Assembly: GCA_910592205.1 (NCBI GenBank)
Contig: CAJVPJ010000051.1
Span: forward strand, 1 to 56,534
Direction: 5' to 3'
From: Paraglomus occultum
Lineage: Eukaryota > Glomeromycota > Glomeromycetes > Paraglomerales > Paraglomeraceae
DNA length: 56,534 bases
The notes under the pieces were generated by a model. It was not told where the DNA came from. It made no database searches and saw nothing but the letters and a program-made list of their open reading frames with translations. This document shows, in pieces, positions 1 to 10,825 of the stretch; the first letter of the stretch is position 1, and every line of letters starts with the position of its first letter. Position numbers and translations under genes: made by a program.

Positions 1-1040
1 CGTCTCCTTTCTTCCGCACTCTAAACCATTCTCCATCAGATAAATGTTGATAGATGTTGTATCAAGACTAACTGCCAGCAAAGCCCCGTTTTTCGATATT
101 GCTAACACTGGTGTATCAAAACCAATTAGACTCGGATCGCCTTGGTGGTGGAGGTCGAAAAGATGCCATCCGTCACGTAGACTGTACACACGAAGTATTT
201 TCTTCTTTGGCTCAGCTTCAAAATACACATCTGATTTGATCATCCTCGCTAAAAATTGAAAGTAAACTTTGCGCTGTAGGCCTTTCCACTTATCCTTCAT
301 ATTGTGTCTATATGCCCTCGGGATATCACGCTGCCATACGCTAGTCTCATCTAAGGTCTTGTATGGTTCTGTATGCTCTGGATCAATTTTATAATGAAAG
401 ATGCCTTCTTCATTTGATATCGTCAATAGCCATTTACCCTCGTCGGTATCCGATACAAAATTAACTACGCCAGCAACCTCATCTAACGGTGTTTCTATCC
501 TTAACCATTTATCGGCATTCTTACGATCCATCACAAGTACATATGTAGAGCTGTGATCATGCGAATGGGTGCTCCCATGCGATCCGAAGCCGAACGTCTT
601 TTTTCTAGAAGAGCTTCCAGATTCTAAATCAGAGTTTGTTTCAAGAGTTATTTCCTCAGTTGGAAAATAGGAAAGCGCAACCAAAGTCTTTTCATGAACA
701 TTCGCATTGGATATGGCAAGGCTCCATGTTGGCATATCGGAACTTGGGTCGTAAGCTGCTTGCATATAGTTTGCATTGATTGTATACGATTCATCGGAGA
801 CTTTGGAGATTTCATTTCCGTTGACTTTGTGCGCTGTCAGATATCCAACGATCTCTCCTTTGTCTTTTTCTTTTAAAATAAAATTGAGTGGGGGGTATAA
901 ATGAGTTGAACGTTAAATAAGTCTGTAATCGCTATCCTTTTGATGAACTTACGAATGCTCAATTTGACAGCTTCTTTTCCATTATTGCTTATGGCGATAT
1001 GATATCGCCATCCTGGTTTAGAGTAATAGTCTTGCTCCAT
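1..1040 (-). CDS. Beta-propeller-like (WD40-type) protein, 5' part, runs off left edge
   Basis: Two exons are visible. Exon 1 (1040-953) starts with ATG and encodes 29 residues ending KLSI. A GTAAGT donor follows, and an acceptor at 871-870 restores the frame into exon 2 (869 to beyond position 1). The product reads at least 318 residues without a stop. It contains repeated strand-like blocks (PGWRYHIAIS, KWLLTISNEEGIFHY, LRVYSLRDGWHLFD, ALLAVSLDTTSINIYL) resembling the blades of WD40/beta-propeller proteins, and a His/Ser-rich loop (GSHGSTHSHDHSS). Large families of such propeller-type proteins, some fused to ion-channel domains, are known in arbuscular mycorrhizal fungi; membership here is inference. 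The C-terminus is outside the window. A degenerate copy lies at 3134-3670, so this locus has been duplicated. Confidence 0.65.
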
Positions 1041-2177
1041 TCATGCGGCTTTCCAACCTTTTCTCTCTCAAATGCACTATTTATAATTCATGATTAACTT
1101 TATAATTGTGAAACGTGCATGTCGATATGACATGTAACCATACTGGTTGATAATCACACTTTGTGCATCGTTACAACACAGTTACCATTATAGTCTGCCC
1201 TGATCGGTCTTGATAAGACATCCTTCTATTGAAGTCACAATTAGCAAATTGACAACTTCATTTGCAATATGGAATGGGCAATTTGGTGATTTATCTTTGG
1301 GTGTGAATTCGTCTTTCTAGTTTGTGACACGGCATGACTTTATAGTAATTGACGTGTACCTGTTTAGGGTCGTCGATCATCTCGTCGTGTAACGGTTCGA
1401 ATGTGCAGGGTCGAGCAGAGCGCCCAGATAGTGAATGCCAAGAATCGAACAGATTTACGCCTAACATCTCTATGGGAATGTACTTGCTGTATTTAGTGTT
1501 ATCAATTAAGCAGGTCTGCGATTGTGATATACTTCTTACACTATGCACCGATATCCTATGAACAAGCATTTGTTCTTTGCAGATAACGTTGCCCAATGGC
1601 TTTAACGTGATTGATGAATGGATAAAACCAACCCATTGGTTTAGAGTTCTGTTTTCCCACGATCCGGGTCACTCGTCCTTTGATACATGTTTAACAAGGC
1701 TTCGTCGCGTTCCTTTGGTATACGTCAAATAGACCCCGTCCTCGTACTTCAAATTACAGTAGTAGTGGTCATAAGTACGGAACCCAAATTTGGGCAAACG
1801 ATTTTGAAAGTTTCCATCATTATACCAGTATCCTTTTCTTTCGGTTTTCCGTTATCATTGCCGTCACGAGTATTTTCGCAGAATGTGAAATAATCGATGC
1901 TTATTATTTTGAAAAGCGCCTTTCTTCTTCTCAGGCTTCTTTTTCATCGTTCCTAGGCGTTATTCATCGTCACTGGTTTTAATTAGATCTTGTGTCAAGT
2001 GAGAACGCCCTCCAGTGATTAAAGATTTCATCAAATCGAGTCCACTTCGAGTAGACTCCATTACCATTCATCAAGATAACGTTAGTAATTTGATGTTTGA
2101 TTCATCGATCTATAGCCACTTTACAGGGATCAACTGGCCATTAATGTGCCATTTGAGATTCTGTAAATAGTAACAGG

Positions 2178-2700
2178 GATCCTACCGGTTGTGCTTCAGG
2201 ACAGGAATAATCAAACGCTTTGAGATTTTCCCTGCGATATAGTGTATCTGTAAAATTTCAAATCAATCGGATGCCTACAACAAATTTTACAAACATCTGT
2301 CTGAACTGTTAAAAACCATATAAAACCGACGCTTATTAGGGACATAAACTTTTAGAAATCCATATCTCCACCTTGTTTCTAAACTATTTGCATAATTTTT
2401 TCTTGCTAATTTTACGTTCTCGGAAAATTAGGAGGAATCTGTTACTATATTTGGGGCATGTCTAAAACGGAGCAGATCCCTCGCAATTCCATTGGTCAAA
2501 TTTGTATGGCAGCCAATAAAACTGCAAATACAGGATCACGTTCTGCTCCGCTTTAGCCTTTCCCTATATTTGGCATGATACATCAATTATCATTTATTAT
2601 TTGCAAATTTTTAGTAACTTTTGCCGTAAGCATCCGATCGATCTGATTTTACACATAATCAGGGTTTGTAAATTACAACCGGTAGGATACTTATGACTGC
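2178..2700. repeat. Imperfect inverted repeat, arms about 100 bp
   Basis: The left arm around 2178-2275 contains GGATCCTACCGGTTGT and, further on, TGTAAAAT...ATCGGATGC. The right arm, read on the minus strand from about 2700 to 2612, contains GTATCCTACCGGTTGT and TGTAAAAT...ATCGGATGC. Identity is patchy, with a shorter middle in the right arm. The pair encloses the MITE at 2445-2573. It could be the ends of an older element into which the MITE inserted, or a fold-back duplication. Confidence 0.5.
2445..2573. mobile_element. 109-bp MITE with 22-bp inverted ends and 10-bp flanking direct repeats
   Basis: The direct repeat CTATATTTGG occurs at 2445-2454 and again at 2564-2573. The 109 bp between them begins GGCATGTCTAAAACGGAGCA and ends with the inverse of GGAAAGGCTAAAGCGGAGCA. 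Terminal inverted repeats match at about 18 of 22 positions, exactly abutting the direct repeats. A target duplication of 9-11 bp is characteristic of Mutator-like (MULE) elements, so a non-autonomous MULE-type MITE is the best reading. There is no coding capacity. Confidence 0.6.
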
Positions 2701-3133
2701 TACTGTATGTACAACATAGGCGTTTACGTCTGGGTGGCGCTCCCATATTTGTATACAATTCCTTCCGATAAGAAATTGTCATCTGTCATCTAATCATACA
2801 CCTATTATCTTATTATCGTCCGGGACCCATGATTATATCTTCATTCATCAAGTCATCTTTGAATTTCTTTGCTATCTTTTAGTTTAGGACGGTAAAAGAA
2901 ATAAATACATATAGTTTGAATACTCTAAATCTTTTTGAATCCCAATTGGACCTTCTTCAGAATTCCCCTTTGTCTGTGACATAATGTCATATTGCCAGCC
3001 CATCTGACGCCATAAAGATTCGGTCTTTTATAAAAGAAGTAATTCGGCAAATTATTTCTATATTTCTATCCTGTCTGTACGTGAAGAACTTCCATACAGT
3101 AGCCATTAGTTCGTGTGTCTTCATTAGCTTCTA

Positions 3134-3670
3134 TTGATGAATTCAATATATTCTATGCGATTTCGATATATCTTTTTTCCGCACTCTGAACCATTCCGAG
3201 CATTACTCTCCTTTGCGACGCGCCCGCATCAAATAATATTGACAGATGTTGATCACCTTGATCGAAAAGATGCCACCCATCACGTAGATTGCACATACGA
3301 AGTGTTTTCTTCTTTGGCTCAGTATGCCCTCGGAATATCACCTACTATACGCTAATTCATCCACGGTTTTGTATGGCAGAACATTATCATAATAAAGATT
3401 CCTTCTTCATCTGATACTGTCAGTAGCCACATATCCGAGTTGAGGTGCGATACACTCATCTAATAACGTTCTTATCCTTTCCATTTAGCAAGATTCTTAC
3501 GATCCATCACGAGTACATACGTAGAGCTGAATAATTTTGTTTCGTAGGCTATTTCTTTAGTTGGAAAATACTGAATAGGAAAGCGCAACCATCATTCGCA
3601 TTGGAGATGGCTAACTCCACGTTGGCATAGTAAAGTTGGGTCGTAAGCTCCTTGTATATACAATTTTGGA
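3134..3670 (-). pseudogene. Decayed partial duplicate of the beta-propeller gene at 1-1040
   Basis: This stretch aligns in order with about 1-770. Shared blocks include the Phe/Pro region near TTTTTTCCGCACTCT at its left end, AAAAGATGCCA[C/T]CC[A/G]TCACGTAGA, TTTTCTTCTTTGGCTCAG, TTAGTTGGAAAATA and GGTCGTAAGCT. Several segments present in the intact gene are missing and the reading frame is interrupted (the surviving minus-strand frame at 3153-3341 covers only the LRDGWHLFD block). This is a tandem duplicate that has lost coding capacity through deletions. Confidence 0.7.
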
Positions 3671-4434
3671 TGAAAGTGGAAGGCTTAATCCCGCGTTAGA
3701 GGGTAATTACAACAGGAGAATGTGTGATCACGTTACCATGCGTTTTGTCGATCGTTTCCCTAATCTGTTAGTCTAGCAAGTTAGGACCTGTATACTCTGA
3801 GCCGCCGAAACGTAGAAGGCTTAATTACTATCTGTTATCAGTGAGCTGTCACTTTACGCTTGTACTTCTAATAATGTAGGGAGTATCCTGTGCATAAGAA
3901 ATAGTCATGCACCTACATGCGATTGTGGGAAATGGAGTATCGTGACGTGCATATTAGATACGCATTGGTTGTATAATTGTTTATTGTTTTTGAAGCATGT
4001 TGTGGAAATGTTCAGAAGATATCCGAGTCAAAGTAGCGAAAGCTACACTAACTACTGTTTGTAATTTAGATTACCTTCCTTTCTCCAACCATTCAACAAA
4101 ACTGCAGATTGAGTTCGTGGTTAGTTTTATTACATTCTAATTTATCATAAATTCTGTGTGACTATTATTTTATAATTATATAAGGTTATGTAAATGTTTT
4201 ATAGCATTAAAAAATGTTATTTTCCTAATTATAAATCAAACAGAACAACCGATAAAGACGGCGCCACTTGCAAAGACTGGCACTAACAAACAGCTATTAC
4301 TAACAAACGATACGGCACTAAAACCAACAATATTTTGACTGCACTAAAGCCTTTTTTCTCCTAAGGTACAGAAAGCACTAATACTAATAATACTCACTTC
4401 TTTTCCTTTCCCAAATTACGAACACTCAACTTCT
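3671..4434. other. Intergenic, no gene seen
   Basis: AT-rich spacer downstream of the minus-strand gene ending at 4435. Around 4268-4390 the short word CACTAA recurs (GGCACTAAC, GGCACTAAA, GCACTAAAG, GCACTAATA), a loose degenerate repeat without clear periodicity. Confidence 0.5.
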
Positions 4435-5406
4435 TCAGAAACCCGAATTAGGGGCAACAAAAATCATTGAATTCTGGGTATCGGTTCGTGGGCTGATACA
4501 ATCCCCATTGACGCTCATTGGACCAATTCCATTTGTTACCTTTCCATCCATTCCGCCTATGTTGTCCATCCCATTCATATTCTGATCGATTGCAGAGATT
4601 CTGTATGTGATAATTCCGTGTGTATTTCCGACTCCATTCACGGTGTTTTCTGTTTGCGCATGTCCTTGAACATGACCCTGTCCATTTCCATTTCCATTTG
4701 CAGCATTCCCACTTGTGTTCCCAGAGTTGACGCTCGCATTTCCATTATTCCCACCACTATTACCTTTGTTCACAGCGCCATGCCCGTTTCTACAATACGG
4801 CGCAATTAACTGGAAATACCCCGGTCCAACACTCCCATGATTGTTTCCTCCAGGAATATACCCGTACTGCGCAAACTGGCCGTATAAATTCGCTTGCTGT
4901 CCCGGGAAACCCTGTGATGGAAACGTTGGTGAGATATGATACGATTGCTGCGTCAATGGAACTGTGTTGGGAATGGGAGTAGGCGGATTGCCTAGAGGAT
5001 GCGGATGCGGGGTGGGATATGGCCCGGATTTATAGTAATAGTTGAAGACTAGCGTGAGCGATGTTCGAGAATTATAAGTGGATAAGGATCCATAGCAAGC
5101 GAAGCAGTAGCGTCAGAAGGGTAGAATTGTATTAAATTGAGATGTAAGTAAAAGGGGTCGAAAGAAGACGATGCATATGAGTTGATTAGTAGTTGGTGTA
5201 AAAAAACATAAAAAGAGGGAAGACAATGACAATAAGAAACTAGTACCATGACTTTCGCATGAGTTACCACCGGCTGCTCCGTAATTGTATGCTCCGCTAA
5301 AAGTACTGAAATTGAGTGTGAATAAAAACATTAAAACATTGCAAATGGCAATTGAGGCGTTTTTGCGAATCGTAAACTTAGTTTCGTTAATGTCTCGATC
5401 CCCCAT
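4435..5406 (-). CDS. Two-exon Gly/Asn/Pro-rich protein with N-terminal hydrophobic segment
   Basis: Proposed exon 1 is 5406-5268 (ATG; 46 codons plus one base, donor GTAACT). Exon 2 is 5048-4435 (acceptor CTAG at 5050-5049). The frame is continuous and gives 250 residues. Residues about 18-38 (ASIAICNVLMFLFTLNFSTF) form a hydrophobic stretch that could be a signal anchor. A Tyr/Pro-rich linker follows (YYYKSGPYPTPHPHPLG), then an Asn/Gly run with repeated GN, SGN and NGN units, and a C-terminus with NMNGMDNIGGMDG. No catalytic domain is recognised. The composition suggests a secreted, wall-associated or membrane-tethered low-complexity protein, or a disordered regulatory protein. The splice model is by eye; exon 2 is the more secure part because it stays open upstream of the first in-frame TTG. 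Confidence 0.5.
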
Positions 5407-6714
5407 GATTTTCCATGACTATGTAAACGATCGTCCTTCCGTATACTTCTCACTCACTCTCCTCCCTATTCACCTATACGACTTTCTTGGCGCGTTCGGG
5501 TCACCTTTGACCGAACACCCATTAGGTCCAGATACGTGAGTTGCTTGCAATCCCTTTGGTCCTTTAATTATGTCGAATTCGACCTTCATCCAGATCATCG
5601 TGTACCCAACGATTGGGCGAGTGTGATACAATCGAGGAGAAAACAGGCGCAGAACAGGAATAAAGTGAGTATCATTATGATTACAGCGGGTATCATTAGG
5701 AATAGAAGATCGTTACGAAACAAGTGGTAAATCATTAAATTATTGTGTTGGGTCGATGACTTTTCGTTGCAGAACGTGCATACATACCTCTTCTCCCTAT
5801 TTCGTCGTACAAGACAATAAGATACAGCGTATAATATTAGTAAATACCAATATAATATACATGTGGCCTAACAAGTCACAAATGCAATCATAAACCCCGG
5901 CCTCAGCGCTGTTTGTACCTCAGCAAGACTCTTGAATCCACCGTCGTTGTGAATAGCGGTGTGGTGTACGAAGACTTTTTTTTTTGAAAGAATAAAGATA
6001 AAACGATAAATCATAAGATCATAAACGAAACAAATTACTCAAATTTGATGTTTCATATTCAAGCGTTGAGAGTGTTGAGGTGTATTCAGATATAAATGTA
6101 CTCGGCCACATTTCTCATAACTTAATGAATCACGCTTGAATACTGTAACAACTGAACGAGTCTAGCTAGACTCATTTATGGGCATTTCTTAATAAATATT
6201 CTCAAACAAAGTTAAATCTTGTAACGCTGTTTTCTCTCCAAGTCTCTCCTCTGTATGTTCTCTTACCCTCAAGTTTATTCTCTTCAAAGTCAGTTGGAAT
6301 AATAAAACCATATCCTTTTTGGCTATTGAAAAACTTGACGCGACCAGTTTTACGGCCTGTGGAAGCAGTCATTATTGGATTCTTCTACGATGCGTTGATT
6401 GATCTGATACGCAATAAAGTTAATAGTACGAGTGCGGCCTGAATGGCGCAAGAGTATTTTAACGTAGGATAAGAATGAAAAAGAGGGGAAAGGAAGAGAG
6501 ACGGAATAGAGAGTGTGAAACAAGTGGATAAGTATGCGGCAGAGAGTGAAAGAAAAGTGGGAGAGAAGGTGAAATGTTTTAAGAGTATTTGTATTCGATC
6601 CGAGGTGGCGGTGAAAGTTGCCTTGTTGTGATATAGTGTGATTTTGATTGATTGTCTAATGACGTGTTTGATGATTATACCTAAAATATACAACAATCAA
6701 TTCCTAACGAATGA

Positions 6715-6792
6715 TACTCGGTAATTGGAACAACTAAAGCAGGCTGAAACATATCACAAGTCCAGGGGTTCAAACCTAGATACCCCAGTAAT
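6715..6792 (+). repeat. tRNA-like remnant or SINE head (B-box motif)
   Basis: The sequence GGGGTTCAAACCTAGAT at about 6765-6781 matches the RNA polymerase III B box (GGTTCRANNCC) and can form a T-arm (CCAGG/CCTAG, four of five pairs). An A-box-like CGGTAATTGGA lies about 40 bp upstream. The 3' end reads GATACCCCA, but no complementary 5' acceptor strand is seen and no clean anticodon arm forms. It is therefore not a functional tRNA; a degenerate tRNA or tRNA-derived SINE is possible. Confidence 0.3.
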
Positions 6793-7719
6793 CTTAAAAC
6801 TTAATCTAACTGTAAAAGAGATAAGCCATAAAACTTGTATTTTTAAAACATGAATTCTCACTGTTAACTTTCCGTTTCTGGTCAGGAAGATTGTTATTTT
6901 CACATTGAATTATCACACCCAAGTAACTCACTGTCCAAATTAATGTTTAATCATCCAAGGACAAAATGCGCCTATGCCCAATCACATTTTATTGGTTAAA
7001 ACTAATAAATAAAGAAAGATGCATATATCAATGATACGCTTTTTTCATATCAACTTAAGCAGAACAAAAACTTACTTATTCTTTTTGTAGCCCATTATTT
7101 ATTTTTCTCATGTTCGAAATTTCAGTAAGACATTCTGCGCGCCTCACTCAAATGGGTTATGTGGTCGAGTCCGCTATTTAAATTATTAATCAGGTATCGT
7201 ACAAATTAATTCTTGAGCCAGTTGTTGTATTATACAGCAACAAGTATTTAAAGCAAGACTATGGTTTTAATCCGGTTCGTCATAGTAGTCATTTTTGTCG
7301 ACATAGCTCGTTAATATTGTATTTTATTGGACTCTGCAACAAGAATTTTATTCAATCAAACCGTATTAGTATTTGCGTGCAATTATGATGTAGCATATAC
7401 CAGGTTGCAAGTTATCATATGTTTTATTCAGTGGTAATTCTTTGAGGTAAGCTCCGATATGTTTTTTTTTGTTTGAAACGGAAAAAAGCCTTGATGTGGT
7501 ATAACCATGGTTAACTATTAATAGAGAATTTTATTTCACGCCCTAAATGCGATTATGAGAATAGATTAAAAAAGTTATAGCACTTTGGATCGTATAGGTG
7601 GTGCCATCCTTTTCTTTCCTTTCGCGGTAACCTTCGTATCTAACACCTATGTATAAATCACGATGCGTGTGGGGACTCACATCCGCGTCTGGTGTTGGAA
7701 TCTTGGCTAAAGATTATGC

Positions 7720-8034
7720 TTAATTCCATAGATACAAAGAATTATCAAGATCAACTGATAATAATGATGGCCGAATGTTTATCCTATAATTGACAAAGTC
7801 TTCTAGATAATATCTGTAGACATTATTTAAACATTGTTGATGGTAGACAAACCGCAATTGTTTAAAGGGCTTGCGAAGGGAAGCTAGTGAAATGACTAGC
7901 CTTCCTTCGTAAGTCTTTGGCCAAGGTAGAGAGAGTATGTTAGACACACATCGACTGTTAAATAGCATGTTTACACTAACTGTTCCATGAACGTACATAT
8001 ATACGTTACCATTGAACAGTGGGCTCACCGACAC
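7720..8034 (-). CDS. Uncertain open frame, possible terminal exon
   Basis: A minus-strand frame of about 104-115 codons that stays open slightly upstream of 8034 until a TAA. Residues look protein-like (SLASLRKPFKQLRFVYHQQ, YRYYLEDFVNYRINIRPSL) and it ends SLYLWN, but there is no recognised domain, no ATG at its start, and no upstream exon that I can join. It may be a terminal exon, a decayed gene fragment or a chance frame. Confidence 0.25.
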   Translation of the reverse strand: MSVSPLFNGNVYMYVHGTVSVNMLFNSRCVSNILSLPWPKTYEGRLVISLASLRKPFKQLRFVYHQQCLNNVYRYYLEDFVNYRINIRPSLLSVDLDNSLYLWN

Positions 8035-9093
8035 ACTTGTCCTGACTACGAAATGTTCATCATTTTATTGTAAAAGAAAAAGCTTTCATTTGCAGGCGAC
8101 AATTCAATTTCATATTTGCAAGAAGAACTGTAGAGGATTTGAGAAAAAGAAAATAAAATTTGCATGCAACTAAATAAACTCGAGCGTAAAATTTGATCAA
8201 ACAGCAATCCTATGGAATTTAAATATTAACACAATTTCAATTCAAAACATGATGCGACTAATTTAATCCATTAACTTAAAGAGTCAAAAACATTTCTCTT
8301 GTCGGATGGAAATTAAAGAGGAATACCTGCTCCCTCGATTGATTGATAAAAGAAATAGTAAAAAGTAAAAACTTAAGATTCATTAATTACAGATAAGCCC
8401 CGTTTGTACATTCCAGATTGATTACACTCATTACTATCTATGATAATTAAAAATAAAAAGGTCAAAGTTCTTAAAGTTTACAAGTTCGCAGGAAGCGCGT
8501 GTTGTGCGTTTAACTCCCATTACTCCCCATATATCCCGTATTCCCTTCTCACTCGTCCGTCTCCTCCTCGTCTCCCTTGTTTTTTTCTTTTTCTTCCACC
8601 TCTCTTTTCAATCCAAATCTGATGCAATTATATTTGATATATATATATGTATAATATGTATGTATGTATATATATTCGAAAGAAAGGACTCTGATCCATT
8701 CACAAATTAATAGTTTCGATAGTTTATATACAAGCAGGGAAAATCTAGCATTACACAACCAATATGAACGATGAGCAATAAGCATCGTATAAACGTCAGA
8801 GAAAATATCCATATAATCATAAAAAAAAAGTATTACGCTCGACGACGGCAAAAAGTACAAGTTCGCTTATCGACAAAACATTCTTAGACGAGTTGAAGAA
8901 CAATAAGCGTGGAGATAAAAGAGCACTTCTGAAGTGATATTATTAAAAGAGATAGACATCCCATATAGATGTAAAATATAATGCAATATTGCTTTCCGTC
9001 CTCTTATTCCTTTCCTCATAACTTTTTTTAATATCCCAGAGAAAAAATCCGACTCGATTCCTTTTCTTTTTTCATCGTGCCCCAATTACAAAA

Positions 9094-10389
9094 TTACCTC
9101 CCTCTCCTGGGCGGTTGTTGACTTCCCATACTTCCCATACTACCCATAAATCTTCTATGCCCATTGCCCGCTCCTGGACCATTATAAAACCCCGAATACG
9201 CCATCTCGCCATACCCATCATATCTTGGTGGCGGCGGATGTATCTCACCGTACGGGCCTATTCCATACCCTGCAGGTGGTATCATCAGTGTTGTGTAATA
9301 TCGTGGCTCTGTTGCATCATATGCAAGGCTATAGACCGGATGGGAATTGGATGATGCAGATGAAGATGCAAGTTTATTCGCCTGGGATTGAGAAAGTCCT
9401 TGGCGGGAGCTGCGTTGATGTCGTGGGCGTTCGGGAATTGTATGTGGTTGTTTTTCCTGTTGTTGTAAAGAATGCGTGCGTGATTGGGAAGTATTATTAT
9501 ATTGTGTTTTCTGGGAATTTTGTTGAACATTTGAATATGAAGACGAGGTAGGTGAGGATGATGTTTGTCGCTGATTTTGTCTGGGTTCATTAACCGATGA
9601 TGTTGATGCTGATGATACTGTTGATGATGATGATGTTGGTGTTGTTGATGTTATTGCCGTTGTCGTTGTCGTTGTCGATGTTGATGTTGTTGCTGATGTC
9701 GATGTTGTTGGTATTCCCGCCTGCCATGTTTGTCGCTTACTGGCAAGTAGCTCTTTCTTCAACTCTTCACTTTCCTGTTCGCGTAAGCGCTTACTACCAC
9801 TTGCGGCATCATTTTGCGAATTCATCTCTGGTAGTGGTCCTGTATTCTGTCTCACTTTTTTCGTCTTAGGCGCAGCCTCCTCCAATTTTTCCCCATTGTC
9901 CATTGTGCTACTCTCTCCAGTATTCTTATCCTCGGATGATACTGTTGCTCCCTTTCCAGTTAGTCCATCCTTTCCACTCCCGCTAGTTTCTCCAGACGCT
10001 GAATTGCCGCTCTCGCCTTTTTTAATATTACCGAATACCCAAATATTTTTAGCAAGATCCGTAGTATTATGCTCTCTTGTGCGATGGTAAACAAACTTAT
10101 TCCATATCGTAAAATAGCGATTACATCCATTCCAAGTACATACTACAAGACTAGTGTCATAAATGTTTGCTTTATATCCAACACATCTAGAAATATCGTC
10201 GTCGGTGGTAATGGTATCAATGATAGTAGTTTTACACGGTGCGTATTCAACAGCCTTAATTATGTTCTCGGCTGGCCTGCTGTCTATTGGATCTGACGAA
10301 GATTCCTCGTTATCCGAAGAACGCTCCGTGATCGAGCGTGCAGCCACCGTGGCGGGTCTTTTACTTCTACGACGTGGGAGGTTCTCCAT
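9094..10389 (-). CDS. Single C2H2-type zinc-finger, low-complexity nuclear protein
   Basis: An uninterrupted frame; I take the start at ATG 10389 (MENLPRRRSKR), giving 431 residues. The frame extends upstream to 10443 with an in-frame ATG at 10434, which would add a hydrophobic leader; the basic RRRSKR start fits a nuclear protein better. Residues about 78-101 hold C-x4-C-x12-H-x4-H (CTWNGCNRYF...HRTREH), a single classical zinc finger. The rest is disordered: a Ser/Gly/Thr/Glu region with a possible nuclear signal (PKTKKVRQ), a long Thr/Ser tract (STSATTSTSTTTTTT and neighbours), a Gln/Ser region, then a Pro/Gly/Tyr-rich C-terminus with GSMGSMGS and a terminal RRGR. Probably a transcription or chromatin factor; DNA targets are unknown. 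Confidence 0.65.
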   Translation of the reverse strand: MENLPRRRSKRPATVAARSITERSSDNEESSSDPIDSRPAENIIKAVEYAPCKTTIIDTITTDDDISRCVGYKANIYDTSLVVCTWNGCNRYFTIWNKFVYHRTREHNTTDLAKNIWVFGNIKKGESGNSASGETSGSGKDGLTGKGATVSSEDKNTGESSTMDNGEKLEEAAPKTKKVRQNTGPLPEMNSQNDAASGSKRLREQESEELKKELLASKRQTWQAGIPTTSTSATTSTSTTTTTTAITSTTPTSSSSTVSSASTSSVNEPRQNQRQTSSSPTSSSYSNVQQNSQKTQYNNTSQSRTHSLQQQEKQPHTIPERPRHQRSSRQGLSQSQANKLASSSASSNSHPVYSLAYDATEPRYYTTLMIPPAGYGIGPYGEIHPPPPRYDGYGEMAYSGFYNGPGAGNGHRRFMGSMGSMGSQQPPRRGR

Positions 10390-10825
10390 TCTTCGTTCCA
10401 CGAGTAAACCAAAGAGAAATAATAATAATGTCATTTTTATCACGTGAAATAAGGTTTAAAGTGATACGGTGAAACCTGATCGAAGTGAGCTAACGCAACG
10501 TTTATTCATAAATAGAATTCATGATGCACCTTTTCAATAACCTAAAAATCTTGATTTTCGCAGAAAGCTAACTCAATTTGTTTACGTAAGCATTGTGGTA
10601 AAAAAAAGAGTATTCCCTACGGAACTTATCGAATAATAAATTTACAATTATAAACATTCTTGTCATGTCTTTTTCTTGTCAAACTATATTTCTTGGTAAG
10701 TTGATCAAATTTGCTGAGAAATAATCAAGGAAATTGATTTGCTCAACGATTATGAATCCATTCTGAAAGAAAACCAGTTTACTGAATAGAAAAATAATTG
10801 CGTTTTTCATAAATTGATATATACA
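10390..10825. other. Upstream region of the zinc-finger gene
   Basis: AT-rich sequence that should hold the promoter and 5' leader of the minus-strand zinc-finger gene. No specific element can be assigned. Confidence 0.4.

Larger units (their letters stand above)
1041..3133. other. Intergenic region with repeats and gene debris
   Basis: No convincing complete gene. A minus-strand open frame at 1291-1596 (101 aa) has a plausible amino-acid mix but no recognisable domain or splice context; it may be debris of the neighbouring family. The segment also holds an imperfect inverted repeat (2178-2275 against 2612-2700) and a short transposon-like element (2445-2573), both listed separately. Confidence 0.5.
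5407..9093. other. Long intergenic region, weak candidates only
   Basis: About 3.7 kb of AT-rich sequence. It contains a tRNA-like B-box motif near 6760-6785 and an uncertain minus-strand open frame at 7720-8034, both listed separately. Around 8627-8680 there is an AT/TATG microsatellite-like stretch. No other frame shows domain similarity or consistent splice signals. Confidence 0.45.

Noticed and set aside
9115-10447. Several plus-strand frames over the zinc-finger gene
   Set aside because: Shadows of the minus-strand coding sequence with repetitive Ser/Met/Leu content.
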